Assembly (NCBI RefSeq): GCF_036409155.1
Contig: NZ_JAZGLW010000001.1
Coordinates: forward strand, 2,852,001-2,916,000
DNA: 64,000 bases
Source of the DNA: Mycobacterium sp. 050128
GTDB taxonomy: Bacteria; Actinomycetota; Actinomycetes; Mycobacteriales; Mycobacteriaceae
Reading direction: 5' to 3'
Shown here: positions 27,008 to 38,949 of the stretch, in pieces
How the letters are laid out: every line of letters starts with the position of its first letter
Position numbering within the stretch: position 1 is the first letter of the stretch
Notes under the pieces: model-generated
Told to the model about the DNA's origin: nothing
What the model saw: the letters and a program-made list of their open reading frames with translations, nothing else
Database searches by the model: none
Position numbers and translations under genes: made by a program

Positions 27008-27153
27008 TTTGTTGTGGTCCAACATATTTGAGCATCGACCGCGGATGATCGTCACCGATCACGCGGGTGAGACGACGACCCGCGCCGCATAGCTGATTGC
27101 CCAACAGTCGATGCGATCGGCGGGCGGCCGGCGTCGATCGGTAACTTGTCGCA

Positions 27154-28086
27154 ATGGCCTCGATCCAGCTGTCGATGGGAATCCCCTCCTTCTCCGCCGA
27201 GGAGCCGGCGAACTGGGAGCACCTCACTGAGTGGGCGCGCGTGCTGGAGAGCGCCGGGTTCGATCGCGTGCTGGTCTCCGAGCACATCGCGTTCGGCATG
27301 AACATGGACGCCTACGCGGATCCCGGCGTGGGTGGAACGACCGGCGGTCGCCAGCCCACCGGGCCGGACGGACCCTGGCTGGAGCCGCTCACGGTGCTGA
27401 CCTACCTCGCGGCCCGCACCGAACGCATCCGGTTGGGCACCAACATCCTGCTCGCTGCGCTGCGCCCCGCCGCCGTTCTCGCGAAAACCGTTGCGACACT
27501 GGATGTTCTTTCGGGCGGCCGCGTTGATCTCGGGGTGGGCGTCGGCTGGCAGCGCGAGGAATACGACGTGGCCGGAGTGGATTTCGACAGGCGCGGGGCG
27601 ATCCTGGACCAGACGCTCGAGGTGTGCACGCGGTTGTGGCGGGAGAACGAGTTCAGCTACGCGTCGCCGGAGTTGACCTTCGATCGGATCCACCAGATGC
27701 CCAAGCCGTTGCAGCCGGGCGGCGTGCCGATCTGGGTGAGTGGGACGGTCAACCGTGCCGTCGCCCGCCGGCTCGCGCGGTTCGGAAAGTATTGGATCCC
27801 TTGGGGTCAGGACGCCCGCGACCTCGCCGACGGAATAGGGCGGATGCGCGCGGCGGTCGAAGGTGTCGGCGGTGACCCGGATGGCTTCGGCGTCACCGGC
27901 TCGCTTCGGGTCAAGGCCAGCGCGGATGGCCAACCCGACCTGGCTGCCGCCGCGGCGGACGCGGCGGCACAGGCGAAAGCCGGCGTCACGGACTTAAGGC
28001 TGATCTACTGGCCGCTGGCCCCGGAGAACCGGGAAACCGACCTGCGTGCATTCGTCGAAGCGGTGCGGGGCGCAGTGGCGGGCTGA
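27154..28086 (+). CDS. LLM-class F420-dependent oxidoreductase
   Basis: A 310-residue luciferase-like TIM-barrel protein. Family traits are the early SAEEPANWEHLTEWARVLESAGFD, the RVLVSEH segment, and RIRLGTNILLAALRPAAVLAKTVATLDVLSGGR, which marks the F420-utilising branch. It should transfer hydride between F420 and an unknown substrate. mutT2 follows after 7 bp and is probably co-transcribed. Several genes in this window touch F420 (the Rv1155-like protein, fbiC), but no direct link is shown. Confidence 0.88.
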   Translation: MASIQLSMGIPSFSAEEPANWEHLTEWARVLESAGFDRVLVSEHIAFGMNMDAYADPGVGGTTGGRQPTGPDGPWLEPLTVLTYLAARTERIRLGTNILLAALRPAAVLAKTVATLDVLSGGRVDLGVGVGWQREEYDVAGVDFDRRGAILDQTLEVCTRLWRENEFSYASPELTFDRIHQMPKPLQPGGVPIWVSGTVNRAVARRLARFGKYWIPWGQDARDLADGIGRMRAAVEGVGGDPDGFGVTGSLRVKASADGQPDLAAAAADAAAQAKAGVTDLRLIYWPLAPENRETDLRAFVEAVRGAVAG

Positions 28087-28093
28087 GGTGCCG

Positions 28094-28516
28094 ATGCCGA
28101 ACCAGATCGTCGTCGCCGGAGCCGTCATCCGTGGCTCCGAGCTACTGGTGGCTCAACGCGTCCGGCCACCGGAATTGGCCGGTCGCTGGGAACTTCCCGG
28201 TGGCAAGGTCGCGCCCGGCGAGACCGAGCCGCAAGCTTTGGCCCGCGAACTGGCCGAGGAACTCGGCCTCGAGGTTGCCGACGTCGTGGTGGGTAACCGG
28301 CTTGGCGACGACATTTCGCTGAACGGCACGACGACGCTGCGGGCCTACCTGGTGCGTCTGGTCGGTGGCGAACCGCACCCGCATGACCACCGGGCGCTGC
28401 GCTGGGTCACGGCGGCCGAATTGCCCGAGGTCGACTGGGTGCCCGCCGATCGCGGGTGGCTACCGGACCTGGCCAGCGAATTGGTCGACGCGGCACCACG
28501 CCGTCGCGGCTGGTAG
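28094..28516 (+). CDS. mutT2: Nudix hydrolase MutT2
   Basis: A 140-residue Nudix protein with the complete box GGKVAPGETEPQALARELAEELGLE, which binds the metal for pyrophosphate hydrolysis. Mycobacterial MutT2 prefers dCTP and related nucleotides. The N-terminal PNQIVVAGAVIRGSELLVAQR and C-terminal VDWVPADR match that group. The ATG at 28094 is used; GTG 28088 is also in frame. In M. tuberculosis mutT2 is followed by narGHJI as I recall; here typA follows after 150 bp and no nitrate reductase is present. Confidence 0.92.
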   Translation: MPNQIVVAGAVIRGSELLVAQRVRPPELAGRWELPGGKVAPGETEPQALARELAEELGLEVADVVVGNRLGDDISLNGTTTLRAYLVRLVGGEPHPHDHRALRWVTAAELPEVDWVPADRGWLPDLASELVDAAPRRRGW

Positions 28517-28666
28517 GGGCCTGGCGCCAGGTCCCGCGTCGACAGTCACATCTCGACTTTGAGGGCGCGCCCAGGGCGGGATTTCGCCCATTTCACCGCC
28601 CCGGATGCACACCGGATGAGCTGCTCGGTTCGCCATTGATGGGTCACCGCTGCCAGAATCACCGAC

Positions 28667-30556
<1,890 letters not shown>

Positions 30557-30617
30557 GTTGTTGTTGCCCTTCGCCCGAAGGAGTCGAGAAGCCGCCGGGC
30601 AGGCGGTCGATACCCTG

Positions 30618-32492
30618 ATGCTCGTGCTGCACCGGGCCCGCCACGTTTTGCTGATCGGCGCCGTGCTGCTCGCACTGATGGGCCTGACCCTGGCGGCCTG
30701 CACCGTCAGCCCGCCGCCGGCGCCGCAAAGCACCGATACGCCGCACAACACACCGCCGCCCCCGCAGCGGGTCACCCAGATCATCATGGGCATCGACTCG
30801 ATCGGCGCCGGATTCAACCCGCATCTGCTCTCCGATCTGTCTCCGGTCAATGCGGCGATCAGCGCGCTGGTGTTGCCGAGCGCATTCCGGCCGGTGCCCG
30901 ACCCCAACACCCCCACGGGTTCGCGGTGGGAGCTGGATCCGACCCTGCTGGTGTCCGCCGAGGTGACGAACCAGAACCCGTTCACGGTCGCCTACAAGAT
31001 CCGGCCCGAGGCGCAGTGGACCGACAACGCGCCGATCGGCGCCGACGACTTCTGGTACCTGTGGCATCAAATGGTCACCCAACCGGGGGTGGTGGACCCG
31101 GCCGGCTATGACCTGATCACCGGTGTGCAGTCGCTCGAGGGCGGTAAGCAGGCCGTCGTCACCTTCGCGCAGCCGTACCCCGCGTGGAAGGAACTGTTCA
31201 ACGATCTGCTGCCGGCGCACATCGTCAAGGACGTGCCGGGCGGTTTCGCCGCGGGACTGGTCCGGTCGCTGACGGTCACCGGCGGGCAGTTCCGGGTGGA
31301 GAACATCGACCCGCAGCGCGACGAGATCCTGATCGCCCGCAACGACCGCTATTGGGGGCCGCCCGCCAAACCCGCGCTGATCCAGTTCCGGCGGGCGGGA
31401 GCGCCTGCGGCGCTGGCGGATTCGGTGCGCAATGGCGACACCCAGGTGGCCCAGGTGCATGGCGGCTCCGCGTCCTTCGCTCAGCTGTCGGCCATTCCCG
31501 ACGTGCGGACCGCCCGGATCATGACCCCGCGCGTCATGCAGCTCACGCTGCGCGCCAACCAGCCCAAGCTGGCCGATACCCAGGTCCGCAAAGGGATTCT
31601 GGGATTGCTCGACGTCGATCTGCTTGCCGCCGTGGGCGCCGGCAGCGACAACACCATCTCGCTGGACCAGGCGCAGATCCGGGCGCCCAGCGACCCCGGC
31701 TATGTACCGACCGCACCGCCCGCGATGACCAAACAGGCTGCGCTGGCGTTGTTTTCGGCGGCGGGGTACCAGGTGGAGAACAGCGTGCCGGCGCCCGAGA
31801 CCACCCCGTCGCCGACCACCGGGCCGCCGGAGGTGACCCGCGGCCGGATCAGCAAGGACGGCAAGCAGCTGTCGCTGGTGATCGGGGTGGCGGCCAACGA
31901 CCCGACCTCGGTGGCGGTGGCCAACACCGCCGCCGACCAATTGCGCAACGTCGGCATCGCCGCATCGGTGTCGGCGCTGGATCCGGTGACGCTGTATCGC
32001 GACGCGCTGAACAACAACCAGGTGGACGCGATCGTCGGCTGGCACCAGGCCGGTGGAAACCTGGCGACGCTGCTGGCGTCGCGCTACGGCTGCCCCGCCT
32101 TGGAGTCGACGGCGGTACCGACCGCGACCACCCCGCCCACGACCACACCCGTCGCCTCGACCTCACCGGCGTCGCCGGCCAGCACCGCGCCGACTGCGCC
32201 GAGTCGTCCACCCGATCCCGGCGCGCTGGTGCAGGCGCCGTCGAACCTGACCGGGATCTGCGATCGCAGCATCCAGTCCAACATCGACGCCGCCCTCGAC
32301 GGCACCAAGGGCATCAACGACGTGATCACCGCGGTCGAGCCGCGGCTGTGGAACATGTCGACGGTGTTGCCGATCCTGCAGGACACCACGATCGTCGGGG
32401 CGGGCCCGAGCGTGCAGAACGTCAGCCTCTCCGGAGCCGTGCCGGTCGGGATCGTCGGCGACGCCGGGCAATGGGTGAAAACCGGGCCCTAG
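30618..32492 (+). CDS. lpqW: Lipoprotein LpqW, PIM/LAM pathway regulator
   Basis: A 624-residue lipoprotein with a solute-binding-protein (family 5/OppA-like) fold. The lipobox LTLAAC follows a hydrophobic helix, so Cys28 would be lipidated when ATG 30618 is used; three TTG codons at 30558-30566 offer a 20-residue extension. Conserved text includes [15 protein letters not shown] just after the lipobox and [23 protein letters not shown]'s core. LpqW channels phosphatidylinositol mannosides toward lipomannan/LAM. A Ser/Thr/Pro-rich insert near residues 505-545 is variable. It overlaps the convergent TetR gene by four bases. Confidence 0.93.
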   Translation: MLVLHRARHVLLIGAVLLALMGLTLAACTVSPPPAPQSTDTPHNTPPPPQRVTQIIMGIDSIGAGFNPHLLSDLSPVNAAISALVLPSAFRPVPDPNTPTGSRWELDPTLLVSAEVTNQNPFTVAYKIRPEAQWTDNAPIGADDFWYLWHQMVTQPGVVDPAGYDLITGVQSLEGGKQAVVTFAQPYPAWKELFNDLLPAHIVKDVPGGFAAGLVRSLTVTGGQFRVENIDPQRDEILIARNDRYWGPPAKPALIQFRRAGAPAALADSVRNGDTQVAQVHGGSASFAQLSAIPDVRTARIMTPRVMQLTLRANQPKLADTQVRKGILGLLDVDLLAAVGAGSDNTISLDQAQIRAPSDPGYVPTAPPAMTKQAALALFSAAGYQVENSVPAPETTPSPTTGPPEVTRGRISKDGKQLSLVIGVAANDPTSVAVANTAADQLRNVGIAASVSALDPVTLYRDALNNNQVDAIVGWHQAGGNLATLLASRYGCPALESTAVPTATTPPTTTPVASTSPASPASTAPTAPSRPPDPGALVQAPSNLTGICDRSIQSNIDAALDGTKGINDVITAVEPRLWNMSTVLPILQDTTIVGAGPSVQNVSLSGAVPVGIVGDAGQWVKTGP

Positions 32493-33106
32493 GGACTAGT
32501 CGGTGACGCCGATGCCCGGGGCGGGATCACGGTGTCGACGATCAGCGCCAGCTCGCGCCGGTTCGGCGGCACGCCGGTCAGCAGGAAGTGATGGTTGATC
32601 AGAGCCGGTCCGACGCGCGCGGTCAGCGGAGTGACCGTGGCCGGGTCGAGTTCGCCGGCGTCGATCGCGGTTTGCAGGATCGATTCGACAATCTGCAGCC
32701 GCGGGCACACCACCGCGTCGGCGAAGATGGCGCGCATCTCGGGTTCGTGCAACAGCTGATGGATGGTGTCCAGGCCGGGAAAAGCCGTCTTGCCGGCCAG
32801 GACGTCGCGATGCGAGGTGAACAGCGTCAGCAGGGCGTCCCTGGGTGATCGGCCGGAGCGAGGTTCGGGCACCGGCGGCAGCGCGAACACCAGCGCGGCG
32901 TGCACCAGATCGTGCTTGCTGCACCAGCGCCGGTACAGCGCGGCCTTGCCGGTCTGGGCGCGGGCGGCGATGCCTTCCATCGTCAGCCCGCCGTATCCGA
33001 CCTGCGCCAACTCCGCCAGCGTGGCCTCATAGAGCGCACGTTCGAGCACCTCACCGCGGCGGCGGCTGCGGATGCCCGTCGGCGCTGTCTCGGTGGCTTG
33101 CGGCAT
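32489..33106 (-). CDS. TetR/AcrR-family regulator (Rv1167c-like)
   Basis: A 205-residue regulator with the TetR helix-turn-helix at about residues 20-65 ([37 protein letters not shown]) and a ligand-binding C-terminal domain of the TetR_C_11-like type. The ATG at 33106 gives the standard N-terminal tail. It is divergent from mshB with a 93-bp shared gap, so control of mshB or itself is possible. No clear dyad was found in that gap. Ligand unknown. Confidence 0.9.
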   Translation of the reverse strand: MPQATETAPTGIRSRRRGEVLERALYEATLAELAQVGYGGLTMEGIAARAQTGKAALYRRWCSKHDLVHAALVFALPPVPEPRSGRSPRDALLTLFTSHRDVLAGKTAFPGLDTIHQLLHEPEMRAIFADAVVCPRLQIVESILQTAIDAGELDPATVTPLTARVGPALINHHFLLTGVPPNRRELALIVDTVIPPRASASPTSP

Positions 33107-33199
33107 TTCTCGATAGTAGCCGTCGGCGTTCCTATTTGGGGTGCCCTGGCGCAACACGACGACCGAAATTGCCGGCTCGGCGGCGGGTAGGGTGCGTCC

Positions 33200-34102
33200 A
33201 TGCCTGAGACTGCGCGGCTGTTGTTCGTCCACGCCCATCCCGACGACGAGAGCTTGGGCAACGGTGCCACGATCGCGTACTACGCCGCGCGCGGCGCCGA
33301 GGTGAGTGTCGTGACCTGCACGCTGGGCGAGGAGGGCGAGGTCATCGGGGAACGCTGGGCCGGGCTCGCGTTCGATCGTGCCGACCAACTCGGCGGCTAC
33401 CGAATCGGCGAACTCACCGCGGCATTGCAGGCACTTGGTATCGGTGCACCTATCTATCTCGGCGGCGCGGGACGCTGGCGCGACTCCGGCATGGCGGGCA
33501 CCGAGAAGCGGCGCCGCGAGCGCTTCATCGACGCCGACGAACGCGAGGCCGTCGGGGCGCTGGTCGAGATCATTCGCCGGCTGCGCCCGCACGTCGTCGT
33601 CACCTATGACCCCAATGGTGGATACGGGCATCCCGACCACATCCGGGCCCACACCGTCACGACGGCCGCGGTCGCGGCGGCCGCCGGCGACGATTACCCC
33701 GGCGAGCCCTGGGACGTGCCGAAGTTCTACTGGACGGTGCTGGCCGTCAATGCGTTCCTGGCCGGCTGGGACGCCCTGGGTCCCGACGATTTCCTGCCCG
33801 GCTGGGTGAAACCGCCCCAAGAGGAATTCGACTTCGGATACTCCGACGACGCGATCGGCGCCGTCGTGGCGACGCCGCCGGATGCGTTGGCCGCCAAGGT
33901 CGCAGCACTCGCCGCGCACGCCACGCAGGTGGTCGTCGGTCCGACCGGACGGGCCTGTGCCCTGTCGAACAACATGGCGCTGCCGATCCTCGGCGAGGAG
34001 CACTACGTCCTGGTCACCGGTACCGCCGGGGACCGCGACGAGCGTGGCTGGGAGACCGATCTGCTCGCTGGACTCAACCTCGACGGATCCGCGACGCGGT
34101 AG
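33200..34102 (+). CDS. mshB: GlcNAc-Ins deacetylase MshB (mycothiol biosynthesis)
   Basis: A 300-residue Zn amidase that removes acetate from N-acetylglucosaminyl-inositol, the second step in making mycothiol. Metal ligands His13, Asp16 and His144 are in VHAHPDDES and [11 protein letters not shown]; Asp15 is the expected base. C-terminal blocks such as [11 protein letters not shown] and [14 protein letters not shown] match MshB rather than the conjugate amidase Mca. A 35-residue gene follows after 33 bp. M. tuberculosis has PE/PPE genes just upstream as I recall; they are absent here. Confidence 0.95.
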   Translation: MPETARLLFVHAHPDDESLGNGATIAYYAARGAEVSVVTCTLGEEGEVIGERWAGLAFDRADQLGGYRIGELTAALQALGIGAPIYLGGAGRWRDSGMAGTEKRRRERFIDADEREAVGALVEIIRRLRPHVVVTYDPNGGYGHPDHIRAHTVTTAAVAAAAGDDYPGEPWDVPKFYWTVLAVNAFLAGWDALGPDDFLPGWVKPPQEEFDFGYSDDAIGAVVATPPDALAAKVAALAAHATQVVVGPTGRACALSNNMALPILGEEHYVLVTGTAGDRDERGWETDLLAGLNLDGSATR

Positions 34103-34135
34103 GCTGCCAGACAGGCAGCCACGGAAGGAATTCGC

Positions 34136-34243
34136 ATGGACCCCGACCTGGACCCTAACCTGCAGCACTGGCAGGACCGGCTGGACAGCTTGCAGTGGGT
34201 TATCGGCTCCGTTCTGTCCAATATCGACAGCGTCCCGACCTGA
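34136..34243 (+). CDS. 35-residue small protein downstream of mshB
   Basis: The frame from ATG 34136 encodes MDPDLDPNLQHWQDRLDSLQ and then WVIGSVLSNIDSVPT, a compact amphipathic peptide rich in Asp, Leu and Trp. A strong ribosome site (GGAAGGA, 34122-34128) stands eight bases before the ATG. Its TGA overlaps a CTG in the next frame (CTGA), the layout seen in coupled mycobacterial genes. It is too short for family recognition but the start signal and codon use argue that it is translated. Confidence 0.65.
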   Translation: MDPDLDPNLQHWQDRLDSLQWVIGSVLSNIDSVPT

Positions 34244-34659
34244 CCGAAACCAAGCCACGCGCCGCGACCATCGAGGATTCCGGCGCGACGGACCCCGCTA
34301 TTCGCGTCGTGGTGTTGGCCCTGTTGGCCGTCGATGGGGTCTTATCCGCACTAGCCGGGGCGCTGCTGCTGCCTTGCTATATCGGCACGATTCCGTTTCC
34401 GATCAGCGGACTGATCAGTGGTCTGGTCAACGCCGCCCTGGTCTGGGCCGCCGGCCGCTGGACCCGTTCGGCGCGCTCGGCGGCGCTGCCGCTGTGGACA
34501 TGGCTGCTGACGGTGGCGGTGATCAGCATGGGCGGTCCCGCCGACGACATAATCCTGGGAGGTAGCGGGCTGATGGCTTACGGCGCACTGTTGCTGATCG
34601 TGCTGGGGGTGACACCGCCGGTGCTGGTGCTGTGGCGGCGCGGCCACCACTACAGCTGA
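34195..34659 (+). CDS. Small integral membrane protein (Rv1171-like)
   Basis: A protein of about 139 to 154 residues with four hydrophobic helices (VVVLALLAVDGVLSALAGALLL; ISGLISGLVNAALVWAAG; LWTWLLTVAVIS; LMAYGALLLIVLGVTPPVLVL) and no catalytic motif. The start is unclear: GTG 34195 lies inside the upstream 35-residue gene without a ribosome site, while CTG 34240 overlaps that gene's TGA (CTGA) and would give LTETKPRAA as the N-terminus. fbiC follows after 111 bp. Function unknown. Confidence 0.8.
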   Translation: MGYRLRSVQYRQRPDLTETKPRAATIEDSGATDPAIRVVVLALLAVDGVLSALAGALLLPCYIGTIPFPISGLISGLVNAALVWAAGRWTRSARSAALPLWTWLLTVAVISMGGPADDIILGGSGLMAYGALLLIVLGVTPPVLVLWRRGHHYS

Positions 34660-34770
34660 CGCGTACCGGCCTGGCGCTAATGTTGCGCGTATGGCACCCG
34701 CTAAGGTTGCCGAAAATTCAGATTGTTGGGACACGCGGATGAAATTCGATCGTGGGGAAGTTACACCAAG

Positions 34771-37359
34771 GTGCCACTGACACCGAGGCCTCCGGGCGAG
34801 GAGCCCACCGCTCTGCCTAATCCGGTCGTTTTACCGAAGGTCAGCGCGTCTGCATTGCGGCGGGTGTTGCGCCGGGCGCGCGACGGTGTGGCGCTCAACG
34901 TCGACGAGGCCGCCGTGGCGATGACCGCCCGCGGTGCCGACCTCGCCGACTTGTGCGCCAGCGCGGCGCGGGTGCGCGACGCGGGTCTGCAGTCGGCGGG
35001 CCGACGTGGCCCCGACGGTCGGCTGCCGATCACGTATTCGCGCAAGGTGTTCATCCCCGTCACTCATCTGTGCCGGGACACCTGTCACTACTGCACGTTC
35101 GTCACCGTGCCGGGCAAGCTTCGCGCCCAGGGCAGCGGCATGTATCTGGAGCCCGACGAGATCCTCGACATCGCCCGGCGTGGCGCCGAACTCGGTTGTA
35201 AGGAAGCACTATTCACCCTCGGTGACCGGCCTGAGGACCGCTGGCCGCAGGCCCGCGACTGGCTCGACGAGCGCGGTTACAACTCGACCCTGTCGTACGT
35301 GCGCGCGATGGCGATCCGGGTGCTGGAGGAGACCGGGCTGCTGCCGCACCTGAATCCGGGCGTGATGAGCTGGTCGGAGATGTCGTTGCTGAAGCCGGTG
35401 GCGCCGTCGATGGGCATGATGCTCGAGACGACGTCGCGGCGGCTCTTCGAAACGAAAGGGCTCGCGCACTACGGCAGCCCGGACAAAGACCCGGCGGTGC
35501 GGCTGCGGACGCTGACCGATGCGGGTCGGTTGTCGATTCCGTTCACCACCGGTCTGCTGGTCGGCATCGGGGAGACGCTGGCCGAACGCGCCGATACCCT
35601 GCACGCGATTCGCAAGTCGCACAAGGAATTCGGTCATGTCCAAGAAGTGATCGTGCAGAATTTCCGGGCCAAGCAACACACCGCGATGGCCGCTGTTCCC
35701 GATGCCGGGATCGACGACTACCTGGCGACGATCGCCGTGGCGCGCCTGGTACTCGGGCCCGGCATGCGGATCCAGGCGCCGCCGAATCTGGTGTCCCGCC
35801 AGGAATGCCTGGCGCTGGTCGCCGCGGGAGTCGACGATTGGGGCGGGGTTTCACCGCTGACACCCGACCACGTCAACCCGGAACGGCCCTGGCCCGCCCT
35901 GGATGAGCTGGCCGCCGTGACCGCCGAAGCGGGATTCGACCTGGTGCAGCGGTTGACCGCGCAACCCAAATACGTCCAAGCGGGCGCCGCCTGGATCGAC
36001 CCGCGAGTGCAGGGTCACGTTGCGGCACTGGCTGATCCGGCGACCGGCCTGGCTCGCGACGTCAACCCCACCGGCATGCCGTGGCAGGAACCCGACGACG
36101 CGCAATCCACCGGGCGGGTCGATCTCAATGCCTCGATCGACACCCAGGGGCGCAACAGCGAGGCCCGCAGCGATCTCGACAGTGCGTTCGGCGACTGGGA
36201 GTCGATCCGCGCGCACGTGCACGAGCTTGCCGCCAGGGACACCAACGCCCCCGAGCGCATCGACACCGACGTGCTGTCCGCGCTGCGCTCCGCCGAGCGC
36301 GACCCTGCCGGCTGCTCCGACGACGAGTATCTGGCGCTGGCCACCGCCGACGGCCCGGCAATGGAAGCCGTTGCCGCGCTGGCGGATTCGTTGCGACGCG
36401 ACACCGTCGGCGACGACGTGACGTTCGTGGTGAACCGCAACATCAACTTCACCAATATCTGCTACACCGGTTGCCGGTTCTGTGCTTTCGCGCAGCGCAA
36501 GGGCGACGCCGACGCGTATTCACTATCCGCGGCCGAGGTTGCCGACCGCGCCTGGGAGGCGCACGTCGAAGGCGCCACCGAGGTGTGCATGCAGGGTGGG
36601 ATCGACCCCGAGCTGCCGGTCACCGGCTACGCCGACCTGGTGCGCGCCGTCAAGGCCCGGGTTCCGTCGATGCACGTGCACGCGTTCTCTCCGATGGAGA
36701 TCGCCAACGGCGTGACCAAGAGCGGCTTGAGCGTGCGCGAGTGGCTGATCAGCCTGCGCGAGGCCGGGCTGGGCACCATCCCCGGCACCGCCGCCGAGAT
36801 CCTCGACGACGAGGTGCGCTGGGTGCTCACCAAGGGCAAGCTGCCCACCTCGATGTGGATCGACATCGTCAGCACCGCGCACGAGGTAGGCCTGCGGTCG
36901 TCGTCGACGATGATGTACGGCCACGTCGACAGTCCCCGGCACTGGGTCGGCCACCTCAACGTGCTGCGCGAAATCCAGGACCGCACCGGCGGTTTCACCG
37001 AATTCGTGCCGCTGCCGTTCGTGCACCAGAGCTCGCCGTTGTATCTGGCCGGTGCGGCCCGCCCGGGGCCGACCCACCGCGACAACCGGGCGGTACACGC
37101 GCTGGCGCGAATCATGTTGCACGGCCGCATTTCCCAGATTCAGACCAGCTGGGTCAAGCTCGGCACCCAGCACACCCAGGTAATGCTCAACGGCGGTGCC
37201 AACGACCTGGGCGGCACGCTGATGGAGGAGACCATCTCGCGGATGGCCGGCTCCGAATACGGCTCGGCGAAGACGGTGGCCGAACTGACCGCGATCGCCC
37301 ACGGCATCGGCCGCCCGGCGCGCCAGCGCACCACCGACTACAGCCCGCTCGCCGCGTAG
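34771..37359 (+). CDS. fbiC: FO synthase FbiC (coenzyme F420 biosynthesis)
   Basis: An 862-residue fusion of two radical-SAM enzymes that builds the deazaflavin FO from tyrosine and a flavin precursor. The first [4Fe-4S] site is Cys101/105/108 (CRDTCHYC, CofG half), the second Cys564/568/571 (CYTGCRFC, CofH half). GTG 34771 is chosen because GGGGAAG lies 11 bases upstream and the sequence from there resembles the M. tuberculosis N-terminus; a TTG at 34723 would add 16 residues. It supplies F420 to the many F420-dependent proteins of the genus, two of which are in this window. Confidence 0.96.
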   Translation: MPLTPRPPGEEPTALPNPVVLPKVSASALRRVLRRARDGVALNVDEAAVAMTARGADLADLCASAARVRDAGLQSAGRRGPDGRLPITYSRKVFIPVTHLCRDTCHYCTFVTVPGKLRAQGSGMYLEPDEILDIARRGAELGCKEALFTLGDRPEDRWPQARDWLDERGYNSTLSYVRAMAIRVLEETGLLPHLNPGVMSWSEMSLLKPVAPSMGMMLETTSRRLFETKGLAHYGSPDKDPAVRLRTLTDAGRLSIPFTTGLLVGIGETLAERADTLHAIRKSHKEFGHVQEVIVQNFRAKQHTAMAAVPDAGIDDYLATIAVARLVLGPGMRIQAPPNLVSRQECLALVAAGVDDWGGVSPLTPDHVNPERPWPALDELAAVTAEAGFDLVQRLTAQPKYVQAGAAWIDPRVQGHVAALADPATGLARDVNPTGMPWQEPDDAQSTGRVDLNASIDTQGRNSEARSDLDSAFGDWESIRAHVHELAARDTNAPERIDTDVLSALRSAERDPAGCSDDEYLALATADGPAMEAVAALADSLRRDTVGDDVTFVVNRNINFTNICYTGCRFCAFAQRKGDADAYSLSAAEVADRAWEAHVEGATEVCMQGGIDPELPVTGYADLVRAVKARVPSMHVHAFSPMEIANGVTKSGLSVREWLISLREAGLGTIPGTAAEILDDEVRWVLTKGKLPTSMWIDIVSTAHEVGLRSSSTMMYGHVDSPRHWVGHLNVLREIQDRTGGFTEFVPLPFVHQSSPLYLAGAARPGPTHRDNRAVHALARIMLHGRISQIQTSWVKLGTQHTQVMLNGGANDLGGTLMEETISRMAGSEYGSAKTVAELTAIAHGIGRPARQRTTDYSPLAA

Positions 37360-37389
37360 CTGTCGGTGCCCCCGGGTATACCGGAGGCC

Positions 37390-38166
37390 GTGAAGCGAGT
37401 CATCGACCCCACTATCGACCAAGACCGATTCCCGGAATGGCAGCCCTTCGTCGATGCGGTGCGGCAGCGTCGACCCGATACCGGTACCTGGTGTGAAGCG
37501 TGGACCGTGCGCGACATCGTCATCCATCAAGCCGGCAACGCCGAGGAACTCGCCCGGGTGCTGGGCGCGCACCTGGAAGGCGAACCCGTCGGCACCCGCG
37601 GGTTCGAGGAGCGCGAGGGCCCACTGCGCGACCTCGACGACGCGGACCTGTGGGACGCGCTGCTAAATCGGATGGCCGCCCTGAACGACGTCGCCGCCGC
37701 GGCCGACGAGGTTGACGCGGACACCGATGTCGCCTGGACCGGACGCACGATGAAGGTGCCCTGGTTCGCCGAGCACATGCGCGAAGAGCTGGTCCTGCAC
37801 GGCTGGGACATCACCGGCGACGACCACGCAGCGCAGGCGCGGTTGGCCGAGCCGTGGATGACGACGCACAGCGTCCTCGCGGTGGGTCGACCGCTGCTGG
37901 CCAAGGGGGTCAAGCAGCTAGGAGCGGGAGAGCGGATCGAGGCGCGGTTGCGAGTCGTGGACACCGACGACGTCCTGGTCGATGCCCGGACCGGCCACAC
38001 CACGATTGCATTGGCCGAGCCCGAGGGGCCGGCCACGCTGGAAACCGATGCCGCCGCACGCGTATTGCTGCTGTGGGGACGTCGCCCCGCCGATCCGTCG
38101 CGGATCTGCAGCCGCGTCGGCCCGGAAGCCCTGGGCCGACTGCGACTACTGCTCAGCGGTTACTGA
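37390..38166 (+). CDS. Mycothiol-dependent maleylpyruvate isomerase/DinB-like protein
   Basis: A 258-residue protein of the MDMPI superfamily: a DinB-like helical bundle (QDRFPEWQPFVDAVRQRR, WTVRDIVIHQAGNAEELA with metal-binding His, then EHMREELVLHGWDI with a second His) and a smaller C-terminal domain ending in a WGRRPAD segment. Members transfer or isomerise using mycothiol. Start is GTG 37390, close behind GGAGG; GTG 37366 is in frame. Substrate unknown. A terminator embraces its stop codon. Confidence 0.82.
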   Translation: MKRVIDPTIDQDRFPEWQPFVDAVRQRRPDTGTWCEAWTVRDIVIHQAGNAEELARVLGAHLEGEPVGTRGFEEREGPLRDLDDADLWDALLNRMAALNDVAAAADEVDADTDVAWTGRTMKVPWFAEHMREELVLHGWDITGDDHAAQARLAEPWMTTHSVLAVGRPLLAKGVKQLGAGERIEARLRVVDTDDVLVDARTGHTTIALAEPEGPATLETDAAARVLLLWGRRPADPSRICSRVGPEALGRLRLLLSGY

Positions 38167-38184
38167 GCCGACTTCGGCTCAGTA
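38161..38184. terminator. Bidirectional hairpin spanning both stop codons
   Basis: TACTGAGCCG (38161-38170), loop ACTT, CGGCTCAGTA (38175-38184): a perfect 10-bp stem. The left arm contains the TGA of the isomerase gene and the right arm the TGA of the convergent TB8.4 gene, so the two transcripts share one symmetrical terminator. GTTGTT follows on the plus strand. Confidence 0.75.
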
Positions 38185-38514
38185 GTTGTTACAGACGACC
38201 GCAACCTGCTGGATCGTGTTGAAGTACTTCGCGGCCGCGGGCATCGCCTGGATCTGGGCAGCCATCTGCTGGCGCTTCGGCGGCGGGGAGGCCAGGAACT
38301 GCCGGATGTAGTTCTGCGCGAACGGCGAAGCGTTCAACTCCTGGGCAGTGGCCGGGTCGTTCGCGTTGAGTGCGGCCATCACCTGCCCGTAGTTGCAGGT
38401 CGTGTTGATGATCGGATCCATGGGGTCTGCCGAAGCAACCCCCGCCGCGGCGCTGAGCGCCACTGCCGCACCACCAACCGCGGCTGCCAGTTTGCTTAAC
38501 GACAGCGTCATCAT
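38179..38514 (-). CDS. Secreted TB8.4-like antigen (haemophore-fold family)
   Basis: A 111-residue exported protein with a signal peptide (MMTLSLSKLAAAVGGAAVAL, cleavage after VASADP) and a mature part of about 80 residues holding two Cys (NTTCNYGQVMAALN and the C-terminal VVCNNY) that can form a disulfide. The pattern equals Rv1174c (TB8.4, a T-cell antigen) and the wider mycobacterial haemophore-like family. Haem binding is not demonstrated by sequence. ATG 38514 is used; ATG 38511 follows directly. Confidence 0.92.
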   Translation of the reverse strand: MMTLSLSKLAAAVGGAAVALSAAAGVASADPMDPIINTTCNYGQVMAALNANDPATAQELNASPFAQNYIRQFLASPPPKRQQMAAQIQAMPAAAKYFNTIQQVAVVCNNY

Positions 38515-38677
38515 GCTTGGACACCTTCCCCGGATCTCTGAAAGCCAACGACGGCTAAGTGATCTGCCCTAGCGGCTGCCGTCTCGGACGAGGCTACCAG
38601 CCGTTGCGGACGTTCTTTCGTTTCACGGTTATTCGTCGGCCCCGCCCGGAATGTAACTGTCTGCAGATCAACGCCGG

Positions 38678-38699
38678 GGTGACGTTCGTCACACGAACG
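38678..38699. promoter_or_regulatory. Overlapping dyads: CRP-like box and GTTCGT palindrome
   Basis: GGTGACGTTCGTCACA (38678-38693) matches the CRP pattern TGTGA-N6-TCACA with one mismatch. It overlaps CGTTCGT-CAC-ACGAACG (38683-38699), a perfect 7-bp dyad with a 3-base spacer. Both lie in the 435-bp gap between the TB8.4 gene and fdxC, which otherwise holds promoters but no gene. Two binding proteins could compete here. Confidence 0.45.
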
Positions 38700-38822
38700 A
38701 AATCGTCTGGCCGATCGCTTGTTGGCGGTGGCGTCGACACGTTCGAATGGTCGGTGCGGCGAGCTGCGCGGCTGCGAGACTGACCGTATGAAACTTGGCG
38801 ATCGTCGTAGCGTGCCTAGTGG

Positions 38823-38849
38823 TTGACGTGTATGTGCAACGTCTAGTAT
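38823..38849 (+). promoter_or_regulatory. Candidate promoter of fdxC-dapC
   Basis: TTGACG (38823-38828) and TAGTAT (38844-38849) resemble -35 and -10 elements, though the 15-bp spacing is short. The start would lie about 95 bp before the fdxC start codon. The rest of the gap up to 38949 shows no gene. Confidence 0.35.
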
Positions 38850-38949
38850 CAGTAACCGAAGCTTTGCTTACGCGGCCGGCAAGCGCCGCAGCGAGGCAAA
38901 CAGCAGCCCACACTGAGCAGTCAAAAGAGAAAACGTTGAGGAGACGTCC

